Positions 1 through 7,588 of a stretch of 41,187 nucleotides of DNA are shown here, piece after piece. Below the pieces are notes generated by a model. It saw nothing but the letters and a program-made list of their open reading frames with translations. It did no database searches and had not been told where the DNA came from. The translations under genes and the position numbers were made by a program. The stretch is from an uncultured Collinsella sp. (GTDB lineage Bacteria; Actinomycetota; Coriobacteriia; Coriobacteriales; Coriobacteriaceae). Position 1 is the first letter of the stretch. Each line of letters begins with the position of its first letter. Location of the stretch: NCBI GenBank assembly GCA_934668875.1, contig CAKUON010000015.1, positions 1 through 41,187 of the forward strand, written 5' to 3'.

Positions 1-90
1 ATCGAGGCCGGCACGCTCGTGGAAAAGATCAAGTCGTCCTCGCAGACGCTCAAGCAGGAATACCTCGATACATACGAAGGAGGTGAATGA
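1..90 (+). CDS. C-terminal end of an unidentified protein (partial)
   Basis: Frame 1 is open from the window edge to a TGA at 88-90 and encodes a 29-residue tail ending EYLDTYEGGE. The composition is charged and helical. I do not recognise the family. The stop codon lies just past the ribosome binding site (GGAGGTG) of the following small ORF, which starts 1 base later, so the two are probably co-transcribed. Only the C-terminus is visible, so no function can be given. Confidence 0.5.
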   Translation: MEAGTLVEKIKSSSQTLKQEYLDTYEGGE

Positions 91-91
91 C

Positions 92-436
92 ATGAAACTA
101 TTTGAACAGCTGAAGTCCAATGCGTCGCGCATGGCTGTCTAAGCCATCCTCGTGGCAACGGCTTTATGCGGAATCGCGGCACCCGTCTATGCGCTCAACG
201 GGGAGAAAGGCGATGTCGAACCCGCGTACATGGCTTCGACGGTTAAGGACCGGTACAAAGCCTTCTCTGGAGACACGTTTTACGTAGCAGAGTACGACAC
301 GACCTACCGTCAGCTTCGCTACAACAAGGGCTACGACTATCTAGGCGCAGAGGCAATCAGCTATACGTCGGGTTGGTACCGCTCCAACTATGGACACATA
401 ACCCAGTTCAAGTGTAACTACCGTGTGTACAACTAA
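92..436 (+). pseudogene. small exported peptide gene interrupted by an in-frame TAA in the signal peptide
   Basis: ATG at 92 follows a strong ribosome binding site (GGAGGTG). The frame reads 16 codons (MKLFEQLKSNASRMAV), hits TAA at 140-142, and then continues in the same frame as a hydrophobic signal-peptide core (AILVATALCGIAAPVYA) with a plausible cleavage after VYA. About 80 further residues follow, to the stop at 434-436. The mature part is rich in tyrosine (about 13) and aromatic residues, with one cysteine near the end. A continuous signal peptide split by one stop codon indicates a recent nonsense mutation, a sequencing error, or rarely readthrough. The only later start (GTG 152) has no Shine-Dalgarno sequence and would remove the charged n-region. 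Size and secretion would fit a small bacteriocin or surface peptide, but I recognise no family motif. Confidence 0.6.
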
Positions 437-450
437 AGCAACCGGCCGGG

Positions 451-486
451 ACGAGGGGTGACGCAAAAGCGTCGCCCCTCGTTTTT
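451..486 (+). terminator. rho-independent terminator after the exported-peptide gene
   Basis: A 14-bp stem (ACGAGGGGTGACGC paired with GCGTCGCCCCTCGT, one G-T pair) with an AAAA loop runs straight into a T5 tract. Confidence 0.9.
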
Positions 487-690
487 AACCATGTCAACTG
501 AACCTAGTTCAGTTTGGTTGATTTCCGATCTCAGCCGAACACATTGAGCGGAAAGGCCGTTCCCGCAGTCAGTCGAACGTCCCCGGGGCCCTTCTCAGAC
601 CCCGGGGACGGCATTTTCCCAGTTGAAGGAACGGTGGAGATGTGTTTCGATGGGCCAGATTCGTGTCGTTCCGAAAAGACCGTGAACCTT
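487..690. other. intergenic region with two palindromes
   Basis: No convincing gene. At 496-514 there is a perfect 8-bp inverted repeat (AACTGAAC, CTA, GTTCAGTT), the size of a dimeric repressor operator. At 579-609 a 10-bp perfect stem (GTCCCCGGGG / CCCCGGGGAC) with an 11-nt loop is followed by GGCATTTT; it may be a terminator or a GTCCCC-type palindromic repeat. ORFs crossing this stretch lack ribosome binding sites and protein character. Confidence 0.5.
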
Positions 691-719
691 TTGTGGGACG
701 CGCGGCGCCGTGGTACCAT
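691..719 (+). promoter_or_regulatory. probable sigma-70 type promoter of rpmE
   Basis: TTGTGG (691-696) and TACCAT (714-719) are separated by exactly 17 bp. They lie about 85 bp before the rpmE start, so the transcript would carry the structured leader described next. Confidence 0.6.
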
Positions 720-803
720 AGCCGAGTTTGTTGTCTTGGTCGGAAACCAAGACGCCTTATGCGCTGATCGGTAACCAGCGCCTGACCAATAAGGAGTCCT
801 ACC
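720..803 (+). promoter_or_regulatory. candidate bL31 mRNA leader (autoregulatory)
   Basis: The 5' leader between the promoter and rpmE folds into two hairpins. 733-753 is an 8-bp stem GTCTTGGT / ACCAAGAC with a 5-nt loop; 761-781 is a 6-bp stem GCGCTG / CAGCGC. The ribosome binding site (AAGGAG, about 790-796) follows. From memory, comparative genomics has proposed L31 leader motifs, including one specific to Coriobacteria, in which the protein is thought to bind its own mRNA. The match to that motif is inferred from position and structure only. Confidence 0.55.
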
Positions 804-1229
804 ATGAAGCAGGGTATCCATCCCCAGTATGTCGAGTGCACGGTGACGTGCTCCTGCGGCAACACCTTCAAGACGCACGCTACCGTGTCCGAGATGAAGG
901 TCGAGCTTTGCAACGAGTGCCACCCGTTCTACACCGGCCAGCAGAAGTTCGTCGACACCGGTGGACGCGTCCAGCGCTTCGCCGACAAGTTCGGTGGCGC
1001 CGCTGCCGCCCAGCTCAAGAAGGCCGAGGAGGCCAAGGCCGCCAAGGCCGCCAAGGCTGCTGAGGCCGAGGCCGCCCGCAAGGCCGCCGCTGAGGCCAAG
1101 GCTGCCGAGAAGGCCAAGCGTGCCGCTAAGTTCGCCGAGGAGGCTGCTAAGCAGGCCGCCGAGGCTTCCGCAGAGGCTCCCGTCGAGGAGGCCGCTGCCG
1201 AGGCCGAGACCACCGAGGCTGCTGAGTAA
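804..1229 (+). CDS. rpmE: 50S ribosomal protein bL31 with long Ala/Lys/Glu-rich tail
   Basis: Component of the large ribosomal subunit at the intersubunit bridge. Residues 1 to about 66 are a complete zinc-type (C+) bL31: starts MKQGIHPQY, with the metal-binding cysteines C16, C18, C36 and C39. Usual length is about 66-90 residues; this one is 141. The extra 70 or so residues are almost entirely Ala, Lys and Glu and would form a long, charged, probably helical or disordered tail. The start at 804 follows AAGGAG with good spacing, and a strong terminator follows the stop, so the gene is monocistronic. No zinc-free paralogue is visible here. The family assignment is firm; the tail's role is unknown. 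Confidence 0.96.
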   Translation: MKQGIHPQYVECTVTCSCGNTFKTHATVSEMKVELCNECHPFYTGQQKFVDTGGRVQRFADKFGGAAAAQLKKAEEAKAAKAAKAAEAEAARKAAAEAKAAEKAKRAAKFAEEAAKQAAEASAEAPVEEAAAEAETTEAAE

Positions 1230-1264
1230 ATAGCTCGCCGCGGAATCGCTCGCATTCATGGCAT

Positions 1265-1303
1265 AAGGGCCGCGCATCCGTCTGGGTGCGCGGCCCTTTT
1301 CTT
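1265..1303 (+). terminator. rho-independent terminator of rpmE
   Basis: A 12-bp perfect stem (AAGGGCCGCGCA / TGCGCGGCCCTT) with a 10-nt loop is followed by a T-rich tract. The core of the hairpin recurs almost unchanged at 5621-5640. Confidence 0.93.
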
Positions 1304-1370
1304 TTTATTGGTGCAAGCTAACCTGTCCCCGTGGCACCAAATGGCAGAGAGACGGCGTTTGCTCAGATAA

Positions 1371-1407
1371 AACCTGCCAAAATAAACCCGTTCCATTGCG
1401 GCAGGTT
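1371..1407. repeat. 37-bp palindromic-ended repeat, copy 1
   Basis: AACCTGCC and its exact complement GGCAGGTT bound a 37-bp element with the shared interior AAAATAAACC. A second copy of identical length lies at 22408-22444 (31 of 37 positions equal by eye). This copy sits in the rpmE-secA gap. Confidence 0.75.
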
Positions 1408-1536
1408 GGTCATAGTTATTACGTGGCGGTCGAGCTCGACCGTATAGGCCGCGCCTTGTTTGGCTAAAGTACAATCATCTGTGTTTAACTCGCCCGCAGC
1501 TGCACGGCGTGGGCGATGGCCAAAAAGGAAAACCAC

Positions 1537-4344
1537 ATGGGATTCATGTCAAAGCTGCTGTCCTTTGGATCCGATAAGGACCTTAAGCGCTACTACAAGA
1601 TCGTCGACCAGATCAACGGTCTTGAGCCCCAGTTTGAGAAGATGACCGAGGAGGAACTCCGCGGCCAGACCGATAAGTTCCGCGAGCGTTACGCCAACGG
1701 CGAGTCGCTCGACGACATGCTCCCCGAGGCCTTTGCCACCGTGCGTGAGGCTTCCAAGCGCACCATGGGTATGCGCCACTTTGACGTGCAGCTCATTGGC
1801 GCCATGGCACTGCACGAGGGCCACATCGCCGAGATGAAGACTGGCGAAGGTAAGACCCTCGTCTCCACGTTGGCCGGCTATCTCAACGCTATTGCCGGCA
1901 AGGGCGTGCACGTCGTTACTGTCAATGATTACCTTGCCAAGCGCGACTCCGAGTGGATGGGCCGCATCTATAAGTACCTGGGCATGACCGTCGGTCTGCT
2001 CCAGAACAACATGCCGCTCGAGCTCAAGCGCCCGGCCTACCAGGCCGACGTCACCTACGGCACCAACTCCGAGTTCGGCTTTGATTACCTGCGCGACAAC
2101 ATGGTTACCCGTCCCGAGCAGCGCGTGCAGCGCGGCCACAACTACGCCATCGTCGACGAGGTTGACTCCATCCTGATCGATGAGGCTCGCACCCCGCTGA
2201 TCATCTCGGGCGCTGGCACCAAGTCCGCCAGTACCTACAAGGACTTCGCGCGCGCCGTGCGCGGCCTTGAGCGCGGCGAGGACGTGTCGCACGACATGCT
2301 TACCGCCACCGAGGACGTTGAACCCACGGGCGACTACGTCATGGACGAGGCCAAGCACACCATCGCTGCCACCGAGCGCGGTCTTAAGAAGATCGAGCGC
2401 CGCCTGGGTATCGATGACATCTATGCCGATCTCTCCGGCCAGCTGGTCAACCACCTGCAGCAGGCGCTGAAGGCCCAGTACATGTTCCACCGCGATAAGC
2501 AGTACGTGGTCACCAACGGCGAGGTCAAGATCGTCGACGAGTTCACCGGCCGCATTATGGAAGGCCGCCGTTACTCCGAGGGCCTGCACCAGGCCATTGA
2601 GGCCAAAGAGGGTGTGCTCGTGCGCGAGGAGAACCAGACACTCGCCACCATCACCCTGCAGAACTACTTCCGCCTGTATGACAAGCTCTCTGGCATGACC
2701 GGCACGGCGCTCACCGAGGACGCCGAGTTCCGCGAGATCTACAAGCTGCCCGTCGAGGTCATTCCCCCCAACAAGCCCGTGCAGCGTGTTGACCACGAGG
2801 ACCTGGTCTACCGCACCATTCAGGCTAAATACAACGCCGTTGCCGACGACGTTGAGCGTCGTCACGCCAAGGGCCAGCCGGTCCTGGTGGGCACCGTCTC
2901 CATCGAGAGCTCCGAGAAGCTGTCTGCCGCCCTCACCAAGCGCGGCATCGCGCACGAGGTCCTCAACGCCAAGCACCACGAGCGCGAGGCCCATATCGTG
3001 GCCCAGGCAGGACGTTACGGTGCCGTGACCATTGCCACCAACATGGCCGGTCGTGGCACCGACATCCTGCTGGGCGGCAACCCCGACGAGCTGGTGCGCG
3101 AACGCCTGGAGTACGAGGGCCTGACCATGGAAGACGTGACGCCCGAGCAGCTCGAGCAGTTTAACGCCGAGGCCAAGGAGACCTGCAAGGCCGAGCGCGA
3201 GCGCGTGCTTGCCGCCGGCGGCCTGACCGTTATCGGTACCGAGCGCCATGAGTCTCGCCGTATTGACAACCAGCTGCGTGGCCGTTCCGGCCGTCAGGGC
3301 GATCCGGGCGAGACCCAGTTCTACCTGTCGCTCGAGGATGACCTCATGCGCCTGTTCGGCGGCGACAGGATGGACCGCGTCTCCAAGATGATGGTCACGG
3401 CCGACATGGGCGACGACATGCCCATCCAGCACAAGATTATTTCCAAGGCCGTCGAGAGCGCCCAGCACAAGGTCGAGAGCATCAACTTCTCCATGCGTAA
3501 GAGCGTTCTTGAGTACGACGACGTTATGAACAAGCAGCGCCAGGTCATCTACGCCGAGCGCAACAAGATTCTGGACGGCAAGGACCTGACCGACCACATC
3601 ACCGAGGTCATGCACGATACCGTGTACCGCTGCGTGCAGGAGTTCTGCACCAAGGACAGCCACGAGGGCGAGCGCGATCTTGAGGGCCTGCGTAAGTGGG
3701 TCGTCGAGCTGACCGGGCATATCGATACCCCTCAGTTCCCCGACGAGGACTTTGAAGCCCTGGCTGCCGATGTCTTGGCCTATGTTGAGAAGTGCTACAA
3801 CATGAAGGCCGAGCGTCTGGGTGAGGACCTGATGCGCGAGCTCAATACCCAGGTCATGCTGCGCGTCATCGATACCCGCTGGATGAACTACCTGCAGGAG
3901 ATGGACTACCTCAAGACCGGCATCGGCCTGCGCGGCTTTGGCCAGCGCGACCCGCTGGTCGAGTACAAGACCGAGGCCTACGGCGCGTTCCAGATACTCG
4001 TCGATACCATGTACGAGGATTACCTGCGCACGGTTCTGCGCATCGAGATCAAGGCTGCCCCGCGTGCCGTGGAGCACAAGGAGGAGCCCGCGCTCGAGGG
4101 TGCGCACTTCTCCGGTCCTGCCGAGGTCGATGGTGACAACGGCGACTCGGTGCTGCGCAAGCAGGCGCAGGTGCAGGCCCGCACGGCTGTCCAGGGTGGT
4201 CCGGCTGCCGTCAACAACGGTGGCAAGGTGACCACCTATCGCAAGTCCGAGAGCGACGATCCGTACGTCAACGTGGGCCGCAACGACCCGTGCCCCTGCG
4301 GTAGCGGCAAGAAGTTTAAGTACTGCCACGGCAGGAATCGTTAA
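1537..4344 (+). CDS. secA: preprotein translocase ATPase SecA
   Basis: Motor ATPase that pushes unfolded secretory proteins through SecYEG at the inner face of the membrane. Of several in-frame starts I chose ATG 1537 because AAGGA lies 9-10 bases upstream; ATG 1516 has no ribosome binding site. This gives 935 residues, normal for SecA1. Walker A (TGEGKT) is near residues 102-107 and Walker B/DEAD-type DEVD near 207-210, with helicase motifs GRGTDILLGG and RRIDNQLRGRSGRQGD downstream. The C-terminus carries the zinc and SecB/lipid-binding motif CPCGSGKKFKYCHG after a variable linker. This is the housekeeping SecA rather than an accessory SecA2. It overlaps prfB by one base (TAATG), implying translational coupling. 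Confidence 0.98.
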   Translation: MGFMSKLLSFGSDKDLKRYYKIVDQINGLEPQFEKMTEEELRGQTDKFRERYANGESLDDMLPEAFATVREASKRTMGMRHFDVQLIGAMALHEGHIAEMKTGEGKTLVSTLAGYLNAIAGKGVHVVTVNDYLAKRDSEWMGRIYKYLGMTVGLLQNNMPLELKRPAYQADVTYGTNSEFGFDYLRDNMVTRPEQRVQRGHNYAIVDEVDSILIDEARTPLIISGAGTKSASTYKDFARAVRGLERGEDVSHDMLTATEDVEPTGDYVMDEAKHTIAATERGLKKIERRLGIDDIYADLSGQLVNHLQQALKAQYMFHRDKQYVVTNGEVKIVDEFTGRIMEGRRYSEGLHQAIEAKEGVLVREENQTLATITLQNYFRLYDKLSGMTGTALTEDAEFREIYKLPVEVIPPNKPVQRVDHEDLVYRTIQAKYNAVADDVERRHAKGQPVLVGTVSIESSEKLSAALTKRGIAHEVLNAKHHEREAHIVAQAGRYGAVTIATNMAGRGTDILLGGNPDELVRERLEYEGLTMEDVTPEQLEQFNAEAKETCKAERERVLAAGGLTVIGTERHESRRIDNQLRGRSGRQGDPGETQFYLSLEDDLMRLFGGDRMDRVSKMMVTADMGDDMPIQHKIISKAVESAQHKVESINFSMRKSVLEYDDVMNKQRQVIYAERNKILDGKDLTDHITEVMHDTVYRCVQEFCTKDSHEGERDLEGLRKWVVELTGHIDTPQFPDEDFEALAADVLAYVEKCYNMKAERLGEDLMRELNTQVMLRVIDTRWMNYLQEMDYLKTGIGLRGFGQRDPLVEYKTEAYGAFQILVDTMYEDYLRTVLRIEIKAAPRAVEHKEEPALEGAHFSGPAEVDGDNGDSVLRKQAQVQARTAVQGGPAAVNNGGKVTTYRKSESDDPYVNVGRNDPCPCGSGKKFKYCHGRNR

Positions 4345-5492
4345 TGGCTGAGGCTTTAGAGGTAACGCCCGCCGAGCTGGACGCGTTTGCGGACCGGCTC
4401 GGTGAGGTCGAATCGTATCTCCATTTGGACGAAAAGCGCACGCGCGTGACCGAGCTCGAGGCCAAAAGTGTCGCCCCTGGCTTTTGGGATGACGCCGACG
4501 CCGCCCGTGCCACCATGGAGGAAATCGCGCGCACCAAGGAAGATATCGCTGCCGTGGACACCGCACGCGGCGAGCTATCTGACGCCCGCGCGGCGCTGGA
4601 GCTTGCCGAGGAGATGGGGGATGACCCCGACGCCGCCGCATTGCGCGAGGAGGCTGCCGCTACGGCAGAACGCCTGGCCCGCGCTATCGACCAGCTCGAG
4701 CTTTCGAGCTGGTTCACCGGTGAGTTCGATCACGGTGATGCCATTGTGACCATCAAGCCCGGACAGGGTGGTCTGGAGGCCCAGGACTGGACCTTCATGC
4801 TTTTTAAGATGTACATGAAGTACTGCCAGCGTCGCGGTTGGAAAGTCACCATCAACGATTGTCCCGCGGCCGAGGTTATCGGCATCGATCGCGCGACCTT
4901 TACTGTCGAAGGCAAGGATGCCTTTGGCATGCTTCGTGCCGAGGCCGGCGTTCACCGCCTGGTGCGCATTAGCCCCACCGACGACAAGAAGCGCCGCCAG
5001 ACCACGTTTGCCGGCGTCGAGGTCATCCCCGTGCTACCCGATGATATCGACATCGAGATCAGTCCCGACGACATTCGCGTCGACGTGTACCATGCAAGCG
5101 GCCCGGGCGGCCAGGGTGTCAACACCACCGACTCTGCCGTGCGCGTGACGCATTTCCCCAGCGGCATTGTGGTGACCTGCCAAAACGAGCGTAGCCAGAT
5201 CCAGAACAAGGCCGCGTGCATGCAGATCCTCAAGGCTCGCCTGTACGAGATTGAGCTCGAGAAGCGTGCCGAGGCGCTCGATGAGATTCGCGGACCCAAG
5301 ACCACGATCGGTTTTGGCAACCAGATTCGCAGCTACGTGCTCTACCCGTACCAGATGGTCAAGGATCTGCGCTCGGGCGTGGAGACCAGCAATGTCGAGG
5401 CCGTTCTTGACGATGGCGACCTGGACCCGTTTGTTATTGGCTACCATCGCTGGGCCACCGGCAACGCTGACGCGGAGACTCCATCTGCATAA
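4344..5492 (+). CDS. prfB: peptide chain release factor 2 (SPT variant)
   Basis: Class I release factor that reads stop codons in the ribosomal A site and triggers peptidyl-tRNA hydrolysis. 382 residues, normal length. The catalytic GGQ is at residues 255-257. RF2 hallmarks are VAPGFWDD near the N-terminus and RRQTTFAGVEV after the decoding loop. The specificity tripeptide, SPF in typical RF2 and PxT in RF1, reads S210-P211-T212 here (AGC CCC ACC, 4971-4979). Unlike many prfB genes there is no in-frame UGA or programmed +1 frameshift near codon 26: the frame is open throughout, so that form of autoregulation is absent. The start overlaps the secA stop by one base. Confidence 0.95.
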   Translation: MAEALEVTPAELDAFADRLGEVESYLHLDEKRTRVTELEAKSVAPGFWDDADAARATMEEIARTKEDIAAVDTARGELSDARAALELAEEMGDDPDAAALREEAAATAERLARAIDQLELSSWFTGEFDHGDAIVTIKPGQGGLEAQDWTFMLFKMYMKYCQRRGWKVTINDCPAAEVIGIDRATFTVEGKDAFGMLRAEAGVHRLVRISPTDDKKRRQTTFAGVEVIPVLPDDIDIEISPDDIRVDVYHASGPGGQGVNTTDSAVRVTHFPSGIVVTCQNERSQIQNKAACMQILKARLYEIELEKRAEALDEIRGPKTTIGFGNQIRSYVLYPYQMVKDLRSGVETSNVEAVLDDGDLDPFVIGYHRWATGNADAETPSA

Positions 5493-5580
5493 ACCGCCCG
5501 GTTTATGTGGAAATGGATAAAACCCTCCGAGCAGGGTGGTTTTGTATCCAGAATTAACCCTGCGCAGGGGTGGTTTTTGT
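5488..5580 (+). other. cluster of three hairpins after prfB
   Basis: CATAAACC / GGTTTATG (5488-5507) overlaps the prfB stop. ACCCT / AGGGT (5522-5537) is followed by GGTTTT. CCCTGCGCAGGG (5558-5569) is followed by GTGGTTTTTG. The last two look like diverged tandem copies (AACCCT...CAGGG...GTGGTTTT). They are probably imperfect terminators of the secA-prfB transcript. Confidence 0.5.
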
Positions 5581-5618
5581 TTGGCGAATCGGTAGAATCG
5601 AATACAGCAAGAAGTTCG

Positions 5619-5646
5619 AAGCGCATCCGTTTGGGTGCGCTTTTTT
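5619..5646 (+). terminator. terminator or attenuator immediately before the yitT-like ribosome binding site
   Basis: Stem AAGCGCA / TGCGCTT with inner CC/GG pairs, then T6 at 5641-5646. The ribosome binding site of the next gene (GGGAGG) begins 2-3 bases later, so any transcript reaching the gene from upstream must pass this hairpin. Confidence 0.75.
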
Positions 5647-5658
5647 GAGGGAGGTAGC

Positions 5659-6549
5659 ATGGCATATCGTCTGGACATCAAGCGCATTCTTTCGATGAAC
5701 TTCTTTCACGATCTGCCCCAGATCATGTTGGGGTGCGCCTTGGCCGCCATCGCGACCGACCTGTTTTTGATTCCCAACGGTCTTGCCGCCGGTGGCGTTA
5801 CGGGCCTTGCCACCATTATCCAGGCGGTCGGCGCGGCGCGAGGCGTGTCGCTTCCCGTTGGTATTCAGACGATCGTGATGAACGCCTTGCTGTTGCTGGT
5901 CGTTATGCGCGAGGGCGGCATGTTCTACGTGGTGCAGACCGCGACGGGCTTTGTGCTGCTGGGCTTCTTTACCGATCTGTTCGCCCCGTTTGTAGCGCCT
6001 CTGGCACATGCAGACCTGATGCTTCCCGCTATGTGGGGCGGCATTATCACGGGCATCGGTTACGGCATGGTGTTGCGCGCCGGCGCCAACACCGGCGGCT
6101 CGGACACGATTGGCCAAATCATCTCGCGTAACACCTCGCTGCCGGTGGGCTCGACCGTCATGGCAATCGACGTTGCCGTATGTGCAGCATCGGCGCCGGT
6201 CTTCTCGCTCGAAAATGCTCTGTACGCAGGACTTTCGATGGTGATTAGCGGCTATGTGATCGATGCCGTGGTCGATGGCGGCAATAAGCGTCGTATGGTA
6301 CTCATCATCTCGGACAATTTCCCCGATATCGCGGCCGACATCATGTATGGTCTGGGACGCGGCTGCACCAAGTTTAGGGCGACTGGCATGTACTCGGGTG
6401 CCGAGAAGCCGGTGATCATGGTCATTGTGAGCCGCCGCGAGCTCAATACGCTCAAGACGATCGTGCGCGAGCGCGATCCTCATGCCATCGTGACGGTTGC
6501 CGACGTTACGGAAACCTTCGGTGAGGGCTTCAAGGACATTAACGCGTAG
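5659..6549 (+). CDS. YitT family membrane protein (DUF2179 C-terminal domain)
   Basis: Integral membrane protein of the YitT family, function unassigned. The N-terminal part (to about residue 190) has several hydrophobic segments, with the family pattern PNGLAAGGVTGLA near residue 39 and the glycine-rich segment GANTGGSDTIGQII near 145. The C-terminal 90 residues (from KRRMVLIISD) form the soluble DUF2179 domain. 296 residues, usual size. The start at 5659 follows GGGAGG; an upstream in-frame codon at 5635 lies inside the terminator. It stands alone, with its own terminator-like hairpin just before the ribosome binding site. A substrate cannot be named. Confidence 0.88.
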   Translation: MAYRLDIKRILSMNFFHDLPQIMLGCALAAIATDLFLIPNGLAAGGVTGLATIIQAVGAARGVSLPVGIQTIVMNALLLLVVMREGGMFYVVQTATGFVLLGFFTDLFAPFVAPLAHADLMLPAMWGGIITGIGYGMVLRAGANTGGSDTIGQIISRNTSLPVGSTVMAIDVAVCAASAPVFSLENALYAGLSMVISGYVIDAVVDGGNKRRMVLIISDNFPDIAADIMYGLGRGCTKFRATGMYSGAEKPVIMVIVSRRELNTLKTIVRERDPHAIVTVADVTETFGEGFKDINA

Positions 6550-6756
6550 GGCCGACCGCGTCCCATCCAAAAGACGTTCACATTGATAAACCGTTTCATC
6601 AGCGGTTCTGCCTGCTAAATTGTTCAAATAATGATAAAAACTCTGGTAAAGCTTCCAGTTTCCAGCATAATGAAGGACGTACGTGCATCGCGGCTGGGTT
6701 GGGACGACCTTCTGTGCCGTGCGCATCTTGTCTAAAGAGGATGAAAGGAAGGCACA

Positions 6757-7587
6757 ATGAGCGACGAAGAGCTCAAAAAGGTTGCCAACGAGGTAAGGAA
6801 GGGCATCGTCACCGGCGTGCACGCTGCCAAGTCCGGCCATCCGGGCGGTTCGCTCGGCGCTGCCGACATCATGACCTATCTGTACTTTGAGGAAATGAAC
6901 GTCGACCCGGCCGATCCCCGCAAGGCCGACCGCGATCGCTTTGTGCTTTCCAAGGGCCACTGCGCACCGGGCCTCTACGCCGTGCTCGCCGAGCGCGGTT
7001 TCTTCCCCAAGGAGGACCTCGAGACGCTGCGCCACATCGGCAGCCACCTGCAGGGCCATCCCAACATGAACGACACTCCGGGCGTTGACATGTCCACCGG
7101 TTCGCTCGGCCAGGGCATCTCTGCCGCCGTCGGGATGGCGCTCGCCGCCAAGCACTGGGGCGACGGCTACCGCACCTACGCCCTGCTGGGCGACGGCGAG
7201 AGCGAGGAGGGCCAGGTCTGGGAGGCAGCCATGTTCGCCGGCAACCAGCACCTCGACAACCTCTGCGTGATCGTCGACCACAACGGCCTGCAGATCGACG
7301 GTCCCGTCGAGGAGGTCAACGACCCCATGCCGCTCGCCGACAAGTTCCGCGCCTTCAAGTTCCACGTGGTGGAGCTCGCCGACGGCAACGACTTCGACCA
7401 GATCCGCGCCGCCTTCGCCGAGGCCCGCGCCACCAAGGGCCAGCCGACCGCCATTATCGCCGAGACCCTGAAGGGCAAGGGCGTCTCCTTTATGGAGAAC
7501 CAGGTGGGTTGGCACGGCAAGGCCCCCAACGATGAACAGTTTGAGCAGGCCATGGCAGAGCTCACGGCCGCCGGAGAGGAGCTCTAG
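6757..7587 (+). CDS. transketolase, N-terminal (thiamine diphosphate binding) subunit
   Basis: Half of a split transketolase, which moves two-carbon units between sugar phosphates in the pentose phosphate pathway. 276 residues cover the diphosphate-binding domain: SGHPGGSLG near residue 25, SKGHCAPGLYA near 65, and the cofactor motif GDGESEEGQVWEAAMF ending in the DHN segment near residue 175. The start at 6757 follows AAGGAAGG. The C-terminal half begins one base after the stop, so the two subunits are translationally coupled. Split transketolases are common in Firmicutes, Actinobacteria and archaea. The 207-bp upstream region is AT-richer and probably holds the promoter (CATAAT at about 6664-6669), but I could not assign a good -35. 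Confidence 0.95.
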   Translation: MSDEELKKVANEVRKGIVTGVHAAKSGHPGGSLGAADIMTYLYFEEMNVDPADPRKADRDRFVLSKGHCAPGLYAVLAERGFFPKEDLETLRHIGSHLQGHPNMNDTPGVDMSTGSLGQGISAAVGMALAAKHWGDGYRTYALLGDGESEEGQVWEAAMFAGNQHLDNLCVIVDHNGLQIDGPVEEVNDPMPLADKFRAFKFHVVELADGNDFDQIRAAFAEARATKGQPTAIIAETLKGKGVSFMENQVGWHGKAPNDEQFEQAMAELTAAGEEL

Positions 7588-7588
7588 G

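Noticed and set aside
961..1233. Pro/Arg-rich ORF overlapping rpmE in another frame
   Set aside because: It is the shifted reading of the Ala/Lys codon runs of the bL31 tail.
4344..4480. Programmed +1 frameshift expected in prfB near codon 26
   Set aside because: The frame is continuous from the ATG through the RF2 N-terminus, with no in-frame UGA and no CUU-UGA-type slip site.
1549..4641. A 1030-codon open frame on the minus strand opposite secA
   Set aside because: High-GC codon bias creates long antisense frames. The secA reading has all family motifs, and the antisense product is low-complexity with no recognisable domain.
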